DNA of 64,000 nucleotides from UBA2287 sp037442025 (lineage in GTDB: Bacteria > Bacteroidota > Bacteroidia > Bacteroidales > Tenuifilaceae), in assembly GCA_037442025.1 (NCBI GenBank), contig JBBIRB010000006.1:1-64000 (forward strand), given 5' to 3'. The notes below the pieces were generated by a model. That model was not told where the DNA came from. It ran no database searches and saw only the letters and a list, made by a program, of their open reading frames with translations. Positions 37,287 through 44,842 of this stretch are shown piece by piece (position 1 is the first letter of the stretch; each line of letters starts with the position of its first letter). A program made the translations under genes and the position numbers.

Positions 37287-37295
37287 AATTTTTTT

Positions 37296-38672
37296 GTGGC
37301 AAAAACCAAATCGAGTTTTGTTTGTCAGAATTGCGGGGCCGAATCGCTTAAATGGGTTGGCCGTTGCCCTTCTTGTGGCGAATGGAATACCTATGTTGAG
37401 GAGCGAATAGCCAAAGAGAAACCGCGTTCTGGCCTTGTCGATGTTTTCCGAAGCGCAACACCCAAACCACTAAGGGACATTGAAGCAACCAGCGAGAAGC
37501 GCATCGATACCGGCATGGGCGAGGTGAATCGCATACTTGGAGGCGGGCTGGTTAGTGGCTCGGTAGTTTTGCTGGGAGGGGAACCCGGCATTGGCAAATC
37601 TACTTTGGCATTGCAACTGGCACTAAGGTTTAAAAACCTGAAAGTTCTATACGTATCGGGCGAGGAGAGCGCCAAGCAGGTTAAAATGAGGGCCGACAGG
37701 CTTTCGCCCGGCAACGATGAGTGCCTTATACTCAACGAAACACTTTTGGAGAACATTATTACCCAAGCCCAAAATGTGGAACCCAACCTTTTGGTAGTCG
37801 ACTCCATTCAAACCATATATTCCGACTTAATTGAATCGTCGCCCGGGTCGGTTTCGCAGGTTCGCGAATGTGCAGCCAACCTGATGCGCTATGCTAAAAC
37901 CACTGGAATTCCCGTAATAATTATTGGCCATATAACCAAGGATGGCAGCATTGCTGGCCCCAAGGTGCTAGAACACATTGTCGATGTGGTGCTACAGTTC
38001 GAAGGCGACAGTAACTATCTTTACCGAATTGTACGCTCCATTAAAAATAGGTTTGGCTCAACCGCCGAAATCGGCATTTTCGAAATGCAGAGCAGTGGTC
38101 TGGTTGAGGTGCCCAACCCTTCGGAAATTCTTCTTTCGCATCGCGACGAGGGCTTGAGCGGCGTTGCCATTGCTGCTGCAATGGATGGAAGCAGGCCATT
38201 TCTTATTGAAACGCAGGCGCTGGTTAGCACCGCTGCATACGGTACCCCACAGCGCTCAACAACCGGATACGATGGGCGAAGGCTCAATATGCTTTTAGCT
38301 GTGCTCGAAAAACGTGCAGGGTTCAAGTTGGCCGCCAAGGACGTATTCCTAAACTTAGCAGGCGGCATCAAACTGAACGACCCTGCAATCGATTTGGCCG
38401 TGGTTGCTTCGGTGCTCTCGTCGAATTTCGATTTACCCATAGCGGGTTCATGTTGTTTCGCTGCTGAGGTTGGCCTTTCGGGCGAAATAAGGCAGGTTGG
38501 CCGAATCGATCAGCGTATTGCCGAAGCCGAAAAGTTAGGGTTTGAACGGATATACGTTTCGAAGTACCACCTGAAGGGAATTGACAGCAAGGATTACAAA
38601 ATAAAAATTATTAAAGTGGGAGGTATCGATGAGTTGGTGCGCTCGCTATTTGCAAAGGGTAGCAAAATATAA
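37296..38672 (+). CDS. radA: DNA repair protein RadA
   Basis: RadA is a RecA-like branch-migration helicase. The 458-residue protein has an N-terminal four-cysteine zinc finger (CQNCG ... CPSCG, residues 10-30), Walker A GGEPGIGKST (about 93-102), the RadA-specific KNRFG motif (about 250) and a C-terminal Lon-like domain (LNLAGGIKLNDPAIDLAV). It starts with GTG. It is 9 bases after the flippase-like gene and 5 bases before galE. Confidence 0.96.
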   Translation: MAKTKSSFVCQNCGAESLKWVGRCPSCGEWNTYVEERIAKEKPRSGLVDVFRSATPKPLRDIEATSEKRIDTGMGEVNRILGGGLVSGSVVLLGGEPGIGKSTLALQLALRFKNLKVLYVSGEESAKQVKMRADRLSPGNDECLILNETLLENIITQAQNVEPNLLVVDSIQTIYSDLIESSPGSVSQVRECAANLMRYAKTTGIPVIIIGHITKDGSIAGPKVLEHIVDVVLQFEGDSNYLYRIVRSIKNRFGSTAEIGIFEMQSSGLVEVPNPSEILLSHRDEGLSGVAIAAAMDGSRPFLIETQALVSTAAYGTPQRSTTGYDGRRLNMLLAVLEKRAGFKLAAKDVFLNLAGGIKLNDPAIDLAVVASVLSSNFDLPIAGSCCFAAEVGLSGEIRQVGRIDQRIAEAEKLGFERIYVSKYHLKGIDSKDYKIKIIKVGGIDELVRSLFAKGSKI

Positions 38673-38677
38673 AACTT

Positions 38678-39703
38678 ATGAAGAAGGTTTTAGTAACCGG
38701 GGGTGCCGGTTTTATTGGGTCGCATACCGTTGTTGAACTTCAACTTGCAGGCTTCGAAGTGATAGTTGTCGACAATTTCTGCAACTCGGAGCGATTCATA
38801 ATCGACAGAATTGAAAGCATTAGCGGAGTGAGGCCTCAGGTTGTCGAGGCCGATTGCACCGATACACAGCAGTTGCTCAGTATTTTTGATAAGTACAAGA
38901 GCATTAGTGCCGTAGCGCATTTTGCCGCCCACAAGGCGGTTGCCGAATCGATAAGCGTTCCCTTAAAGTATTACAGAAACAACCTCCTTTCAACCATTGC
39001 GCTGCTCGAAGCAATGCAGGCCAAGGGAATAAATTTGCTGGTGTTCTCCTCGTCGTGTACGGTTTATGGCGAATCTGCCCCGTCGCCAGTTACAGAGACT
39101 ATGCCCATGCAGCCCACTACTTCGCCCTATGGCCGAACCAAGCAAATGTGCGAGGAAATAATTGCCGACACATCGAGGGGAAACAGCAGTTTCCGATGCA
39201 TATCGCTTCGCTACTTCAATCCCATTGGGGCCCATCCGTCGGGGCTAATTGGAGAACTTCCACTGGGATCACCCAGTAACTTGGTGCCATTTCTCACTCA
39301 AACGGCAGCAGGAGTTAGAGATGAACTGAAAATTTTTGGTAACGACTACCCAACCGCCGACGGCACAGCAGTACGCGATTATATTGATGTTGTGGATCTG
39401 GCTCAGGCACATGTAATGGCTGTTGAACGATTGGTTGCTAAAAAAACAACCGATAAAGTTGAGGCCTTTAATTTGGGAACGGGCAAGGGTGCCTCGGTGC
39501 TCGATGTGGTAAATACCTTCGAGAGGGTTAACGGAGTGAATGTAAAGTGGTCGTTTGCTCCCCGCAGGCAGGGCGATGTGCCCCTGGTTTACGGAAGTTC
39601 CAGTAAAGCTAATAGCGTTTTAGGCTGGCATGCCCAAACCGAGCTTTCCGAATCACTGCGAAACGCCTGGAATTGGGAGAAAAAACATAGAGGAATATTT
39701 TAA
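38678..39703 (+). CDS. galE: UDP-glucose 4-epimerase
   Basis: The enzyme interconverts UDP-glucose and UDP-galactose with bound NAD. The 341-residue extended SDR has VTGGAGFIGSH (7-17), SSSCTVYGESAP (Ser region about 125), YGRTK (catalytic Tyr/Lys, about 150) and RYFNPIGAHPSG, which is typical of GalE. It lies between radA and rfbB with very short gaps, so it belongs to a surface-sugar supply group with rfbB. Confidence 0.93.
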   Translation: MKKVLVTGGAGFIGSHTVVELQLAGFEVIVVDNFCNSERFIIDRIESISGVRPQVVEADCTDTQQLLSIFDKYKSISAVAHFAAHKAVAESISVPLKYYRNNLLSTIALLEAMQAKGINLLVFSSSCTVYGESAPSPVTETMPMQPTTSPYGRTKQMCEEIIADTSRGNSSFRCISLRYFNPIGAHPSGLIGELPLGSPSNLVPFLTQTAAGVRDELKIFGNDYPTADGTAVRDYIDVVDLAQAHVMAVERLVAKKTTDKVEAFNLGTGKGASVLDVVNTFERVNGVNVKWSFAPRRQGDVPLVYGSSSKANSVLGWHAQTELSESLRNAWNWEKKHRGIF

Positions 39704-39713
39704 CGATTTAAAT

Positions 39714-40769
39714 ATGAAAAGAACAATTTTAATAACTGGTGGTGCAGGATTTATTGGTTCGCACGTTGTGCGCAGGTTTGTGAAAAACTACCCCAACTAC
39801 AATATTGTGAACGTGGATTGCCTCACTTACGCTGGAAATTTAGAGAACCTGAAGGATGTTGAGTTGGCACCTAACTATCGATTCGTGAGAGCCGATATAA
39901 TTAGCAGAGAGGCCATGGAGCAACTTTTTGCTGAGGTTAACCCCGATGGTGTAATTCATCTGGCAGCCGAGTCGCATGTGGACCGCTCCATTCTCGATCC
40001 GCTTTTGTTCATTAAAACTAACATTGAAGGCACCGTGAACCTTCTGAATGCTGCACGCAAGCAGTGGGGAGCAAACCTCGTAGGGAAGCGATTTTACCAC
40101 ATTTCAACTGATGAGGTATACGGAAGTTTGGGCTACGAAGGGCTCTTCACCGAGCAAACCCCTTACGATCCGCGTAGTCCCTATTCTGCGTCGAAGGCCA
40201 GTTCCGACCATTTGGTAAGGGCCTACTATCACACCTACAAGTTGCCTATTGTTATTTCGAACTGCTCAAACAATTACGGGCCCAACCAATTCCCCGAGAA
40301 GCTTATACCCCTTGCAATTAATAATATAAAGAACAGGAAGCCCATTCCCATTTATGGCAAAGGAGAAAATGTTCGCGATTGGCTTTATGTAGAGGATCAC
40401 GCATCGGCCATCGACACCATTTTCCACAGTGGAGAGCTAGGTGAAACCTATAATGTGGGGGGAAATAACGAGTGGAAAAATATCGATCTAATCCACTTGC
40501 TTTGCAAGGTGATGGATAAGACGCTTGGAAGGGGCGAGGGTGAATCGGCCAAGCTGATTACCTATGTTACCGACAGGGCCGGCCACGATCTGCGATATGC
40601 CATCGATTCGTCGAAAATTCAGGCAAAACTCGGATGGTTGCCTTCGGTCGATTTCCCAACAGGCCTCGAAAAAACGGTTAATTGGTACCTTGCCAATGAG
40701 AAGTGGCTTAACGATATAGTTACCGGGGACTATATGCTATTTTACGACAAGCAGTATGGTGGTAGATAG
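39714..40769 (+). CDS. rfbB: dTDP-glucose 4,6-dehydratase
   Basis: The enzyme makes dTDP-4-keto-6-deoxyglucose for rhamnose and other deoxy-sugars. The 351-residue protein has ITGGAGFIGSHVVRRF, HISTDEVYGSLG with the catalytic Thr-Asp-Glu, YSASKASSDHLV with the YxxxK, and SNNYGPNQFPEKLIPL. The start at 39714 (MKRTILIT) was chosen over 39630, which would overlap galE. The last 17 residues differ from the second, partial copy at 41455-41822 although the 317 bases before are nearly identical, so this gene has had its 3' end exchanged or is one product of a duplication. rfbA, C and D are not in the window. Confidence 0.95.
   Translation: MKRTILITGGAGFIGSHVVRRFVKNYPNYNIVNVDCLTYAGNLENLKDVELAPNYRFVRADIISREAMEQLFAEVNPDGVIHLAAESHVDRSILDPLLFIKTNIEGTVNLLNAARKQWGANLVGKRFYHISTDEVYGSLGYEGLFTEQTPYDPRSPYSASKASSDHLVRAYYHTYKLPIVISNCSNNYGPNQFPEKLIPLAINNIKNRKPIPIYGKGENVRDWLYVEDHASAIDTIFHSGELGETYNVGGNNEWKNIDLIHLLCKVMDKTLGRGEGESAKLITYVTDRAGHDLRYAIDSSKIQAKLGWLPSVDFPTGLEKTVNWYLANEKWLNDIVTGDYMLFYDKQYGGR
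40401..40717 (+). repeat. 317-bp direct repeat, copy 1 (inside rfbB)
   Basis: Bases 40401-40717 recur at 41455-41770 with one substitution (A to T in CACAGTGG/CACTGTGG) and one lost G in a G6 run. Beyond both ends the sequences differ abruptly on the left; on the right they stay related in protein but not in silent sites. The 737 bases between the copies are not duplicated. Confidence 0.95.
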
Positions 40770-40940
40770 AAAATAATTATATTTATCAACGGTTTAATTT
40801 CACAAGCTGAGTTTTTAATAAATAAATTGGCAAACATGGAGAAAGAAAAAATTAAAAGTATACTACGATGAAATTCAAAAGAATTAAATAAAACAAAACC
40901 AGTAATTGTATTCAAAGTGTTTAATATAAACTGAAAAACA

Positions 40941-41345
40941 ATGAAAAACCAATTACTATTTATTCCCTTTTTGACCTTTTTTTGGGGCTGCAATGGCGAT
41001 ACCCCAGAACCATGGTGCTACTCCTGTGATAATGAAACAGTAGTTGAGACTTGCTACGATGTTCACGCTAAGGTTGTTGCCTTCTGGCATGACCCAATTA
41101 ATGGGCAGGAAACCACATACGGGTTAACCATACGTAAAGAGGATTTGATAATTGACGGCTACGTTATCGAGCCCGACAGCTGCCTTGTCCCCTGTCCGCC
41201 TCTTACTGGAAATTTCAGGGAACTAGAGAGCCATGTTTCAATTTCCTACCGATTAAAAAGCTGCGAACCTTACCTGACAAGACCGGACGTTAGGTGGTTG
41301 GTTTACGGGCGCAAAATTGAGATTATAAGCATTAGGCTTTACTAA
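40941..41345 (+). CDS. small cysteine-rich putative lipoprotein
   Basis: The 134-residue protein has a short basic and hydrophobic N-terminus ending in FFWGC (Cys about 17), a plausible lipobox, then a cysteine-rich domain (CYSCDN, ETCYD, DSCLVPCPP, KSCEPY). I recognise no family. It lies wholly within the cargo between the two rfbB repeats, 171 AT-rich bases after rfbB. It may be an acquired gene. Base composition is similar to the rest. Confidence 0.6.
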   Translation: MKNQLLFIPFLTFFWGCNGDTPEPWCYSCDNETVVETCYDVHAKVVAFWHDPINGQETTYGLTIRKEDLIIDGYVIEPDSCLVPCPPLTGNFRELESHVSISYRLKSCEPYLTRPDVRWLVYGRKIEIISIRLY

Positions 41346-41364
41346 CCAATTAATTATTAGAACT

Positions 41365-41544
41365 ATGAAAAAAATTATTTGTTTACTAATTGCTCTGATT
41401 GGGCATTTACCAATCGGTCTTTACGCCCAGAGAACATGCGGGTCAGATTTAAATGCATCGGCCATCGACACCATTTTCCACTGTGGAGAGCTAGGTGAAA
41501 CCTATAATGTGGGGGAAATAACGAGTGGAAAAATATCGATCTAA
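41365..41544 (+). CDS. chimeric ORF: signal peptide head fused in frame to rfbB tail
   Basis: This 59-residue ORF starts MKKIICLLIALIGHLPIG, a clear signal peptide ending near YAQ. It continues RTCGSDLN, which resembles the mature N-terminus of secreted M43-type proteases of this phylum (RTCGTM-like; weak). At codon 31 (base 41455) it joins the rfbB repeat exactly in the rfbB reading frame. A missing G in the G run (41511-41515) then shifts it and it stops at 41544. It is probably the leftover of a truncated secreted-protein gene and not a working product. Confidence 0.5.
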   Translation: MKKIICLLIALIGHLPIGLYAQRTCGSDLNASAIDTIFHCGELGETYNVGEITSGKISI

Positions 41545-41822
41545 TCCACTTGCTTTGCAAGGTGATGGATAAGACGCTTGGAAGGGGCGAGGGTGAATCG
41601 GCCAAGCTGATTACCTATGTTACCGACAGGGCCGGCCACGATCTGCGATATGCCATCGATTCGTCGAAAATTCAGGCAAAACTCGGATGGTTGCCTTCGG
41701 TCGATTTCCCAACAGGCCTCGAAAAAACGGTTAATTGGTACCTTGCCAATGAGAAGTGGCTTAACGATATTGTTTCGGGCGACTACACAAAATATTATGA
41801 TCAACAGTACGGCAAACGTTAA
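41455..41822 (+). pseudogene. rfbB: partial second copy of rfbB (3' part only)
   Basis: The sequence matches rfbB from codon 230 to the end, with near identity over 316 bases. One lost G at 41511-41515 breaks the frame, after which it runs open to 41822 and ends DIVSGDYTKYYDQQYGKR, a tail typical of RfbB. The tail differs from that of the full gene (DIVTGDYMLFYDKQYGGR). So this may be the original 3' end displaced by an event that replaced it in the complete gene. Without the Rossmann domain it cannot be active. Confidence 0.88.
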
Positions 41823-41899
41823 ACTGCAAAATGTGCCATCAAGTCATTTATCTCAATAAAAAAGCTATATTGCATTAGTTTTTTAAAACCTATTAACTT

Positions 41900-42340
41900 A
41901 TGAGAAAACTATTTATTGTTTCATTGCTAGTTCTTTTTGGAGCAGCATCGTATGGTCAGGACGAAAATAAAGTAGCTGGTGTTTGGTTAACACAGGATGG
42001 CGACAGCAAGGTCACCATTTCCAAGGATGCCAAAGGAAAGTTCCATGGTGAAATCACATGGCTCAAGGAGCCATTGAAAAATGGCAAGCCCAAGGTTGAC
42101 GACAAGAACCCTGACACAAAACTGCAAAACCGACCCATAATGGGGTTACGCTTACTCGATGGATTCGTTTTTAAGAAATCGAACAATGAGTGGGAAAGCG
42201 GCACCATATACGACCCCAAGAGCGGAAAAACCTACAAGTGCATCATGTGGTTCGATGACGACCCAAACGTATTATCGGTTAAGGGGTACATTGGCTTCTC
42301 GCTTATTGGCCGCGAGGTTAAGTGGACACGATCTAAGTAA
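41900..42340 (+). CDS. DUF2147 family exported protein
   Basis: The 146-residue protein has a signal peptide (cleavage near ASYGQ, about residue 20) and a DUF2147 beta-barrel-like domain: VAGVWLTQDGDSKVTIS, NRPIMGLRLLDGF, GTIYDPKSGKTYKC and VKGYIGFSLIGREVKWTR. The family is widespread in periplasms but unassigned. It is 77 bases after the partial rfbB and 9 bases before comF. Confidence 0.85.
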   Translation: MRKLFIVSLLVLFGAASYGQDENKVAGVWLTQDGDSKVTISKDAKGKFHGEITWLKEPLKNGKPKVDDKNPDTKLQNRPIMGLRLLDGFVFKKSNNEWESGTIYDPKSGKTYKCIMWFDDDPNVLSVKGYIGFSLIGREVKWTRSK

Positions 42341-42349
42341 AAAGCCAAT

Positions 42350-43048
42350 ATGCTGAAGAAAGCTTTTCTGGGCTTCTTCAATTTGTTTTACCCAAACATT
42401 TGTCATGTTTGCGGGATTGACCTTGTAACAGGGGAAGCCGTTGTATGCACCAGCTGCCAATACAAGCTTCCCCTTACCCGTTACTGGAAGCAACCCGACA
42501 ATCCGGTAGCCCAAACCTTCTGGGGTCGGGTTAATATTAACCATGCATGTGCCTACTTTTTCTTTGCCAAGGGGAGCCACTACAGGCCCTTGCTGCATAA
42601 ACTCAAATACAGCGGTAAACCCGAAATAGGCGTGCACTTGGGCCGAGAGTTTGGGCAATTACTTACTAAAGAATCCGAGCACTATTCCGATATTAAATAT
42701 GTGGTTCCTGTGCCGCTGCACCCCAAAAAGCAGCGGATACGAGGCTATAATCAGGCCGAAATGATTGCCAGGGGAATGGCCCATGGAATGGGAACACAGG
42801 TTTCAACCCAACACCTGCTTCGCAGCGAATTTACAGAAACCCAAACCCGTAAAACCCGCGCCGAAAGGGTACTTAACGTATCTAGTGCCTTTAAACTTGC
42901 TAATGCGAAGGAACTGGAAGGAACGCATTTGCTTCTGGTTGACGATGTAATAACTACGGGAGCAACCCTTGAGGCCTGTGCTCAAAAACTTCTCGAAGTT
43001 CCCAATTGTAAAGTGAGCATTGCTGCGTTGGCCTTTGCAAGTAAATAG
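42350..43048 (+). CDS. comF: ComF-family phosphoribosyltransferase-like protein
   Basis: The 232-residue protein has an N-terminal zinc motif (CHVCG ... CTSC) and a C-terminal PRTase domain with VPVPLHPKKQRIRGYNQAE and the PRPP-binding loop LLVDDVITTGAT. ComF proteins are tied to DNA uptake and processing in naturally transformable bacteria. The length is normal. The gene ends 24 bases before a bidirectional terminator. Confidence 0.9.
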   Translation: MLKKAFLGFFNLFYPNICHVCGIDLVTGEAVVCTSCQYKLPLTRYWKQPDNPVAQTFWGRVNINHACAYFFFAKGSHYRPLLHKLKYSGKPEIGVHLGREFGQLLTKESEHYSDIKYVVPVPLHPKKQRIRGYNQAEMIARGMAHGMGTQVSTQHLLRSEFTETQTRKTRAERVLNVSSAFKLANAKELEGTHLLLVDDVITTGATLEACAQKLLEVPNCKVSIAALAFASK

Positions 43049-43072
43049 AAACTTTTTGTTTTAATACAAACA

Positions 43073-43106
43073 AAAAAGCACTTGCCATTTTTTGCAAGTG
43101 CTTTTT
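43073..43106. terminator. bidirectional terminator between comF and the tRNA
   Basis: AAAAAGCACTTGC pairs with GCAAGTGCTTTTT (43073-43085 with 43094-43106) around an 8-base loop. The outer stem gives a T run on both strands. It serves comF (+) and the minus-strand tRNA. Confidence 0.9.
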
Positions 43107-43110
43107 AAAG

Positions 43111-43184
43111 TGGGCCCACTTGGGCTTGAACCAAGGACCCCCTGATTATGAGTCAGGTGCTCTAACCAGCTGAGCTATGGGCCC
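43111..43184 (-). tRNA. tRNA with CAT anticodon (elongator Met or Ile2)
   Basis: The minus strand folds as a 74-base cloverleaf: acceptor GGGCCCA/TGGGCCC with discriminator A, D-arm GCTC...GAGC, anticodon stem CCTGA/TCAGG with loop CTCATAA, and T-arm CTTGG/CCAAG with loop TTCAAGC. CCA is not encoded. The CAT anticodon means elongator methionine or, if C34 is modified to lysidine by TilS, isoleucine-2. It is not an initiator, because the acceptor begins with a G-C pair and the anticodon stem lacks the GGG/CCC pairs. I cannot decide between the other two from sequence alone. Confidence 0.93.
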
Positions 43185-43268
43185 CAAAAAAAGTCCGAAG
43201 GCTTTTTTATTGGACTGCAAAACTACATATTTGCATTGGAATTATCAAACGGTTAATGTTACTTTTTT

Positions 43269-43925
43269 ATGTCGAAACCCATTTTTAAGCCATTCGGCTC
43301 AAGCAATATTCGCAATATTATTTTCGATTTGGGCGGAGTTATTATAAATCTGAGTTACCAAAAAACCATCGATGAGTTTGTGAAGTTGGGCTATACCAAC
43401 TTTCACCAACTTTTTACGCAGGCTCAACAAATCGATCTGTTCGATGGGCTTGAGAAGGGCCTGATTGCTCCCAACGAATTCCGAAGCCAACTGCGAAAAC
43501 TGAGCGCTCAAAGTGTTTCCGACCAGCAAATTGATTTTGCTTGGAACGCCATGCTGCTCGACTTTCCTCAACACAGGCTAAACCTTTTAAGCCAAGTGAA
43601 ACAGCATTACCGCATCTTTCTGCTAAGTAATACAAACGCCATACATTTTGAGGCATACAACCTATTGCTCAGAGAGAATTTCGGGATCAACAATCTTTCG
43701 GGCTACTTTCAAAGGGAGTATTACTCTCATTTAGTTAAAATGCGAAAGCCCGATGCCGAAGTTTTTGAGCATATTCTTTCTGAAAACGACCTTATAGCCA
43801 ATGAAACACTTTTCATCGACGATTCGATTCAGCATGTAGAGGGAGCCAAAAAATTGGGTATATTAGCCTACCATTTAAACATACCTCAGGGAGAGGCCAT
43901 TGAAAAACTCTTCGAAATAGTTTAG
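43269..43925 (+). CDS. HAD-superfamily hydrolase (subfamily IA, YihX-like)
   Basis: The 218-residue protein has the HAD motifs: IFDLGGVIINL (nucleophile Asp), FLLSNTNA (motif II), Lys in KMRKPDAEVF (motif III) and LFIDDSIQHVEGA (motif IV). DLGGV in place of DxDGT is common in the YihX/GDP-sugar phosphatase-like group. The substrate is unknown, likely a small phosphate ester. The next gene starts 2 bases after its stop, so it shares a transcript with the ATP-cone nuclease. Confidence 0.88.
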   Translation: MSKPIFKPFGSSNIRNIIFDLGGVIINLSYQKTIDEFVKLGYTNFHQLFTQAQQIDLFDGLEKGLIAPNEFRSQLRKLSAQSVSDQQIDFAWNAMLLDFPQHRLNLLSQVKQHYRIFLLSNTNAIHFEAYNLLLRENFGINNLSGYFQREYYSHLVKMRKPDAEVFEHILSENDLIANETLFIDDSIQHVEGAKKLGILAYHLNIPQGEAIEKLFEIV

Positions 43926-43927
43926 GC

Positions 43928-44767
43928 ATGAACTCGAAAATTATTGTAAAAAAAGCATCGGGCGAACTTCAGCCATTTAACCAGCAGAAATTGGAGGATT
44001 CGTTGCTTCGGGCTGGGGCTTCCGATTTGGAAGTGGACGATGTGGTTAGCGGCATTTTAGCTTGGCTTAGCAGCGGTGTTACCACCAAAATGATTTACCA
44101 AAAGGCTTTTCAGCTGCTTCGAAATCAACGCCGAAGCCTAGCGGCCCGCTACAGTTTAAAAAAAGCGTTAATGGATCTTGGTCCTACTGGTTACCCGTTT
44201 GAGCATTTTGTCGGTCAAATTTTTAAAGCCCGTGGCTTTAGTGTTGAAGTGGGAGTGGTAGTGGAGGGTTGCTGCGTTCAGCACGAGATGGATGTTATTG
44301 CCACCAACGGAAACTTGCAGTGCCTAGTTGAATGCAAGTTTCACAACGGTCCCGGTAAGGTTTCGAATGTGCAAACGCCACTGTATGTTCGTTCGAGAGT
44401 TGACGATATTGTTAAAAAGCGTAGGGAAACCCCAGGATTTTCGGATATGAATTTTGAGGGTTGGATTTTTACCAACACCCGCTTTACTACCGATGCGCAG
44501 GACTATGGAAAATGCGCCAATTTGCATTTGACAAGTTGGGACCTTCCCTTAGGTAACAGTTTGAAAGAGATAATTGAACGCGAACGGTTCTTCCCTATAA
44601 CGGTGCTAACAACACTTACCAAGGGCGAAATTCAAACCCTGCTCGACCAGGGGGCGGTTCTGTGCAGGCAACTCATTCAGAACCCCGAATATTTATTGAG
44701 TTTGAACCTGACTTCTGCCAAAAGCAAAAAAGTAGCTCAGGAGTTAGAAGAGATTTGTGGAAATTAG
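43928..44767 (+). CDS. ATP-cone domain fused to an Mrr-like restriction endonuclease fold
   Basis: The 279-residue protein has an N-terminal ATP-cone (IIVKKASGELQPFNQQKLEDSL, to about residue 90), the nucleotide-sensing domain of ribonucleotide reductase and NrdR. Then comes a PD-(D/E)xK domain: HEMDVIA (Asp), VECKFHNG (ExK, about residue 137), and GWIFTNTRFT. The last about 60 residues are helical and may form a helix-hairpin-helix-like DNA contact. Nuclease residues look intact. It may be a nuclease controlled by ATP or dATP level; the true role is unknown. It is coupled with the HAD phosphatase and followed by a strong terminator. A stand-alone repair or defence nuclease is the alternative. 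Confidence 0.82.
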   Translation: MNSKIIVKKASGELQPFNQQKLEDSLLRAGASDLEVDDVVSGILAWLSSGVTTKMIYQKAFQLLRNQRRSLAARYSLKKALMDLGPTGYPFEHFVGQIFKARGFSVEVGVVVEGCCVQHEMDVIATNGNLQCLVECKFHNGPGKVSNVQTPLYVRSRVDDIVKKRRETPGFSDMNFEGWIFTNTRFTTDAQDYGKCANLHLTSWDLPLGNSLKEIIERERFFPITVLTTLTKGEIQTLLDQGAVLCRQLIQNPEYLLSLNLTSAKSKKVAQELEEICGN

Positions 44768-44785
44768 CAGGGCAAAGGTTTTTGT

Positions 44786-44828
44786 AATGACAAGGGCTCG
44801 AAAATTTACAATTCGAGCCCTTGTCATT
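44786..44828. terminator. bidirectional terminator after the ATP-cone nuclease
   Basis: AATGACAAGGGCTCGAA (44786-44802) pairs perfectly with 44812-44828, with a 9-base loop. It lies between two convergent genes and stops both. Confidence 0.9.
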
Positions 44829-44842
44829 ATTCCTTAAAAACC

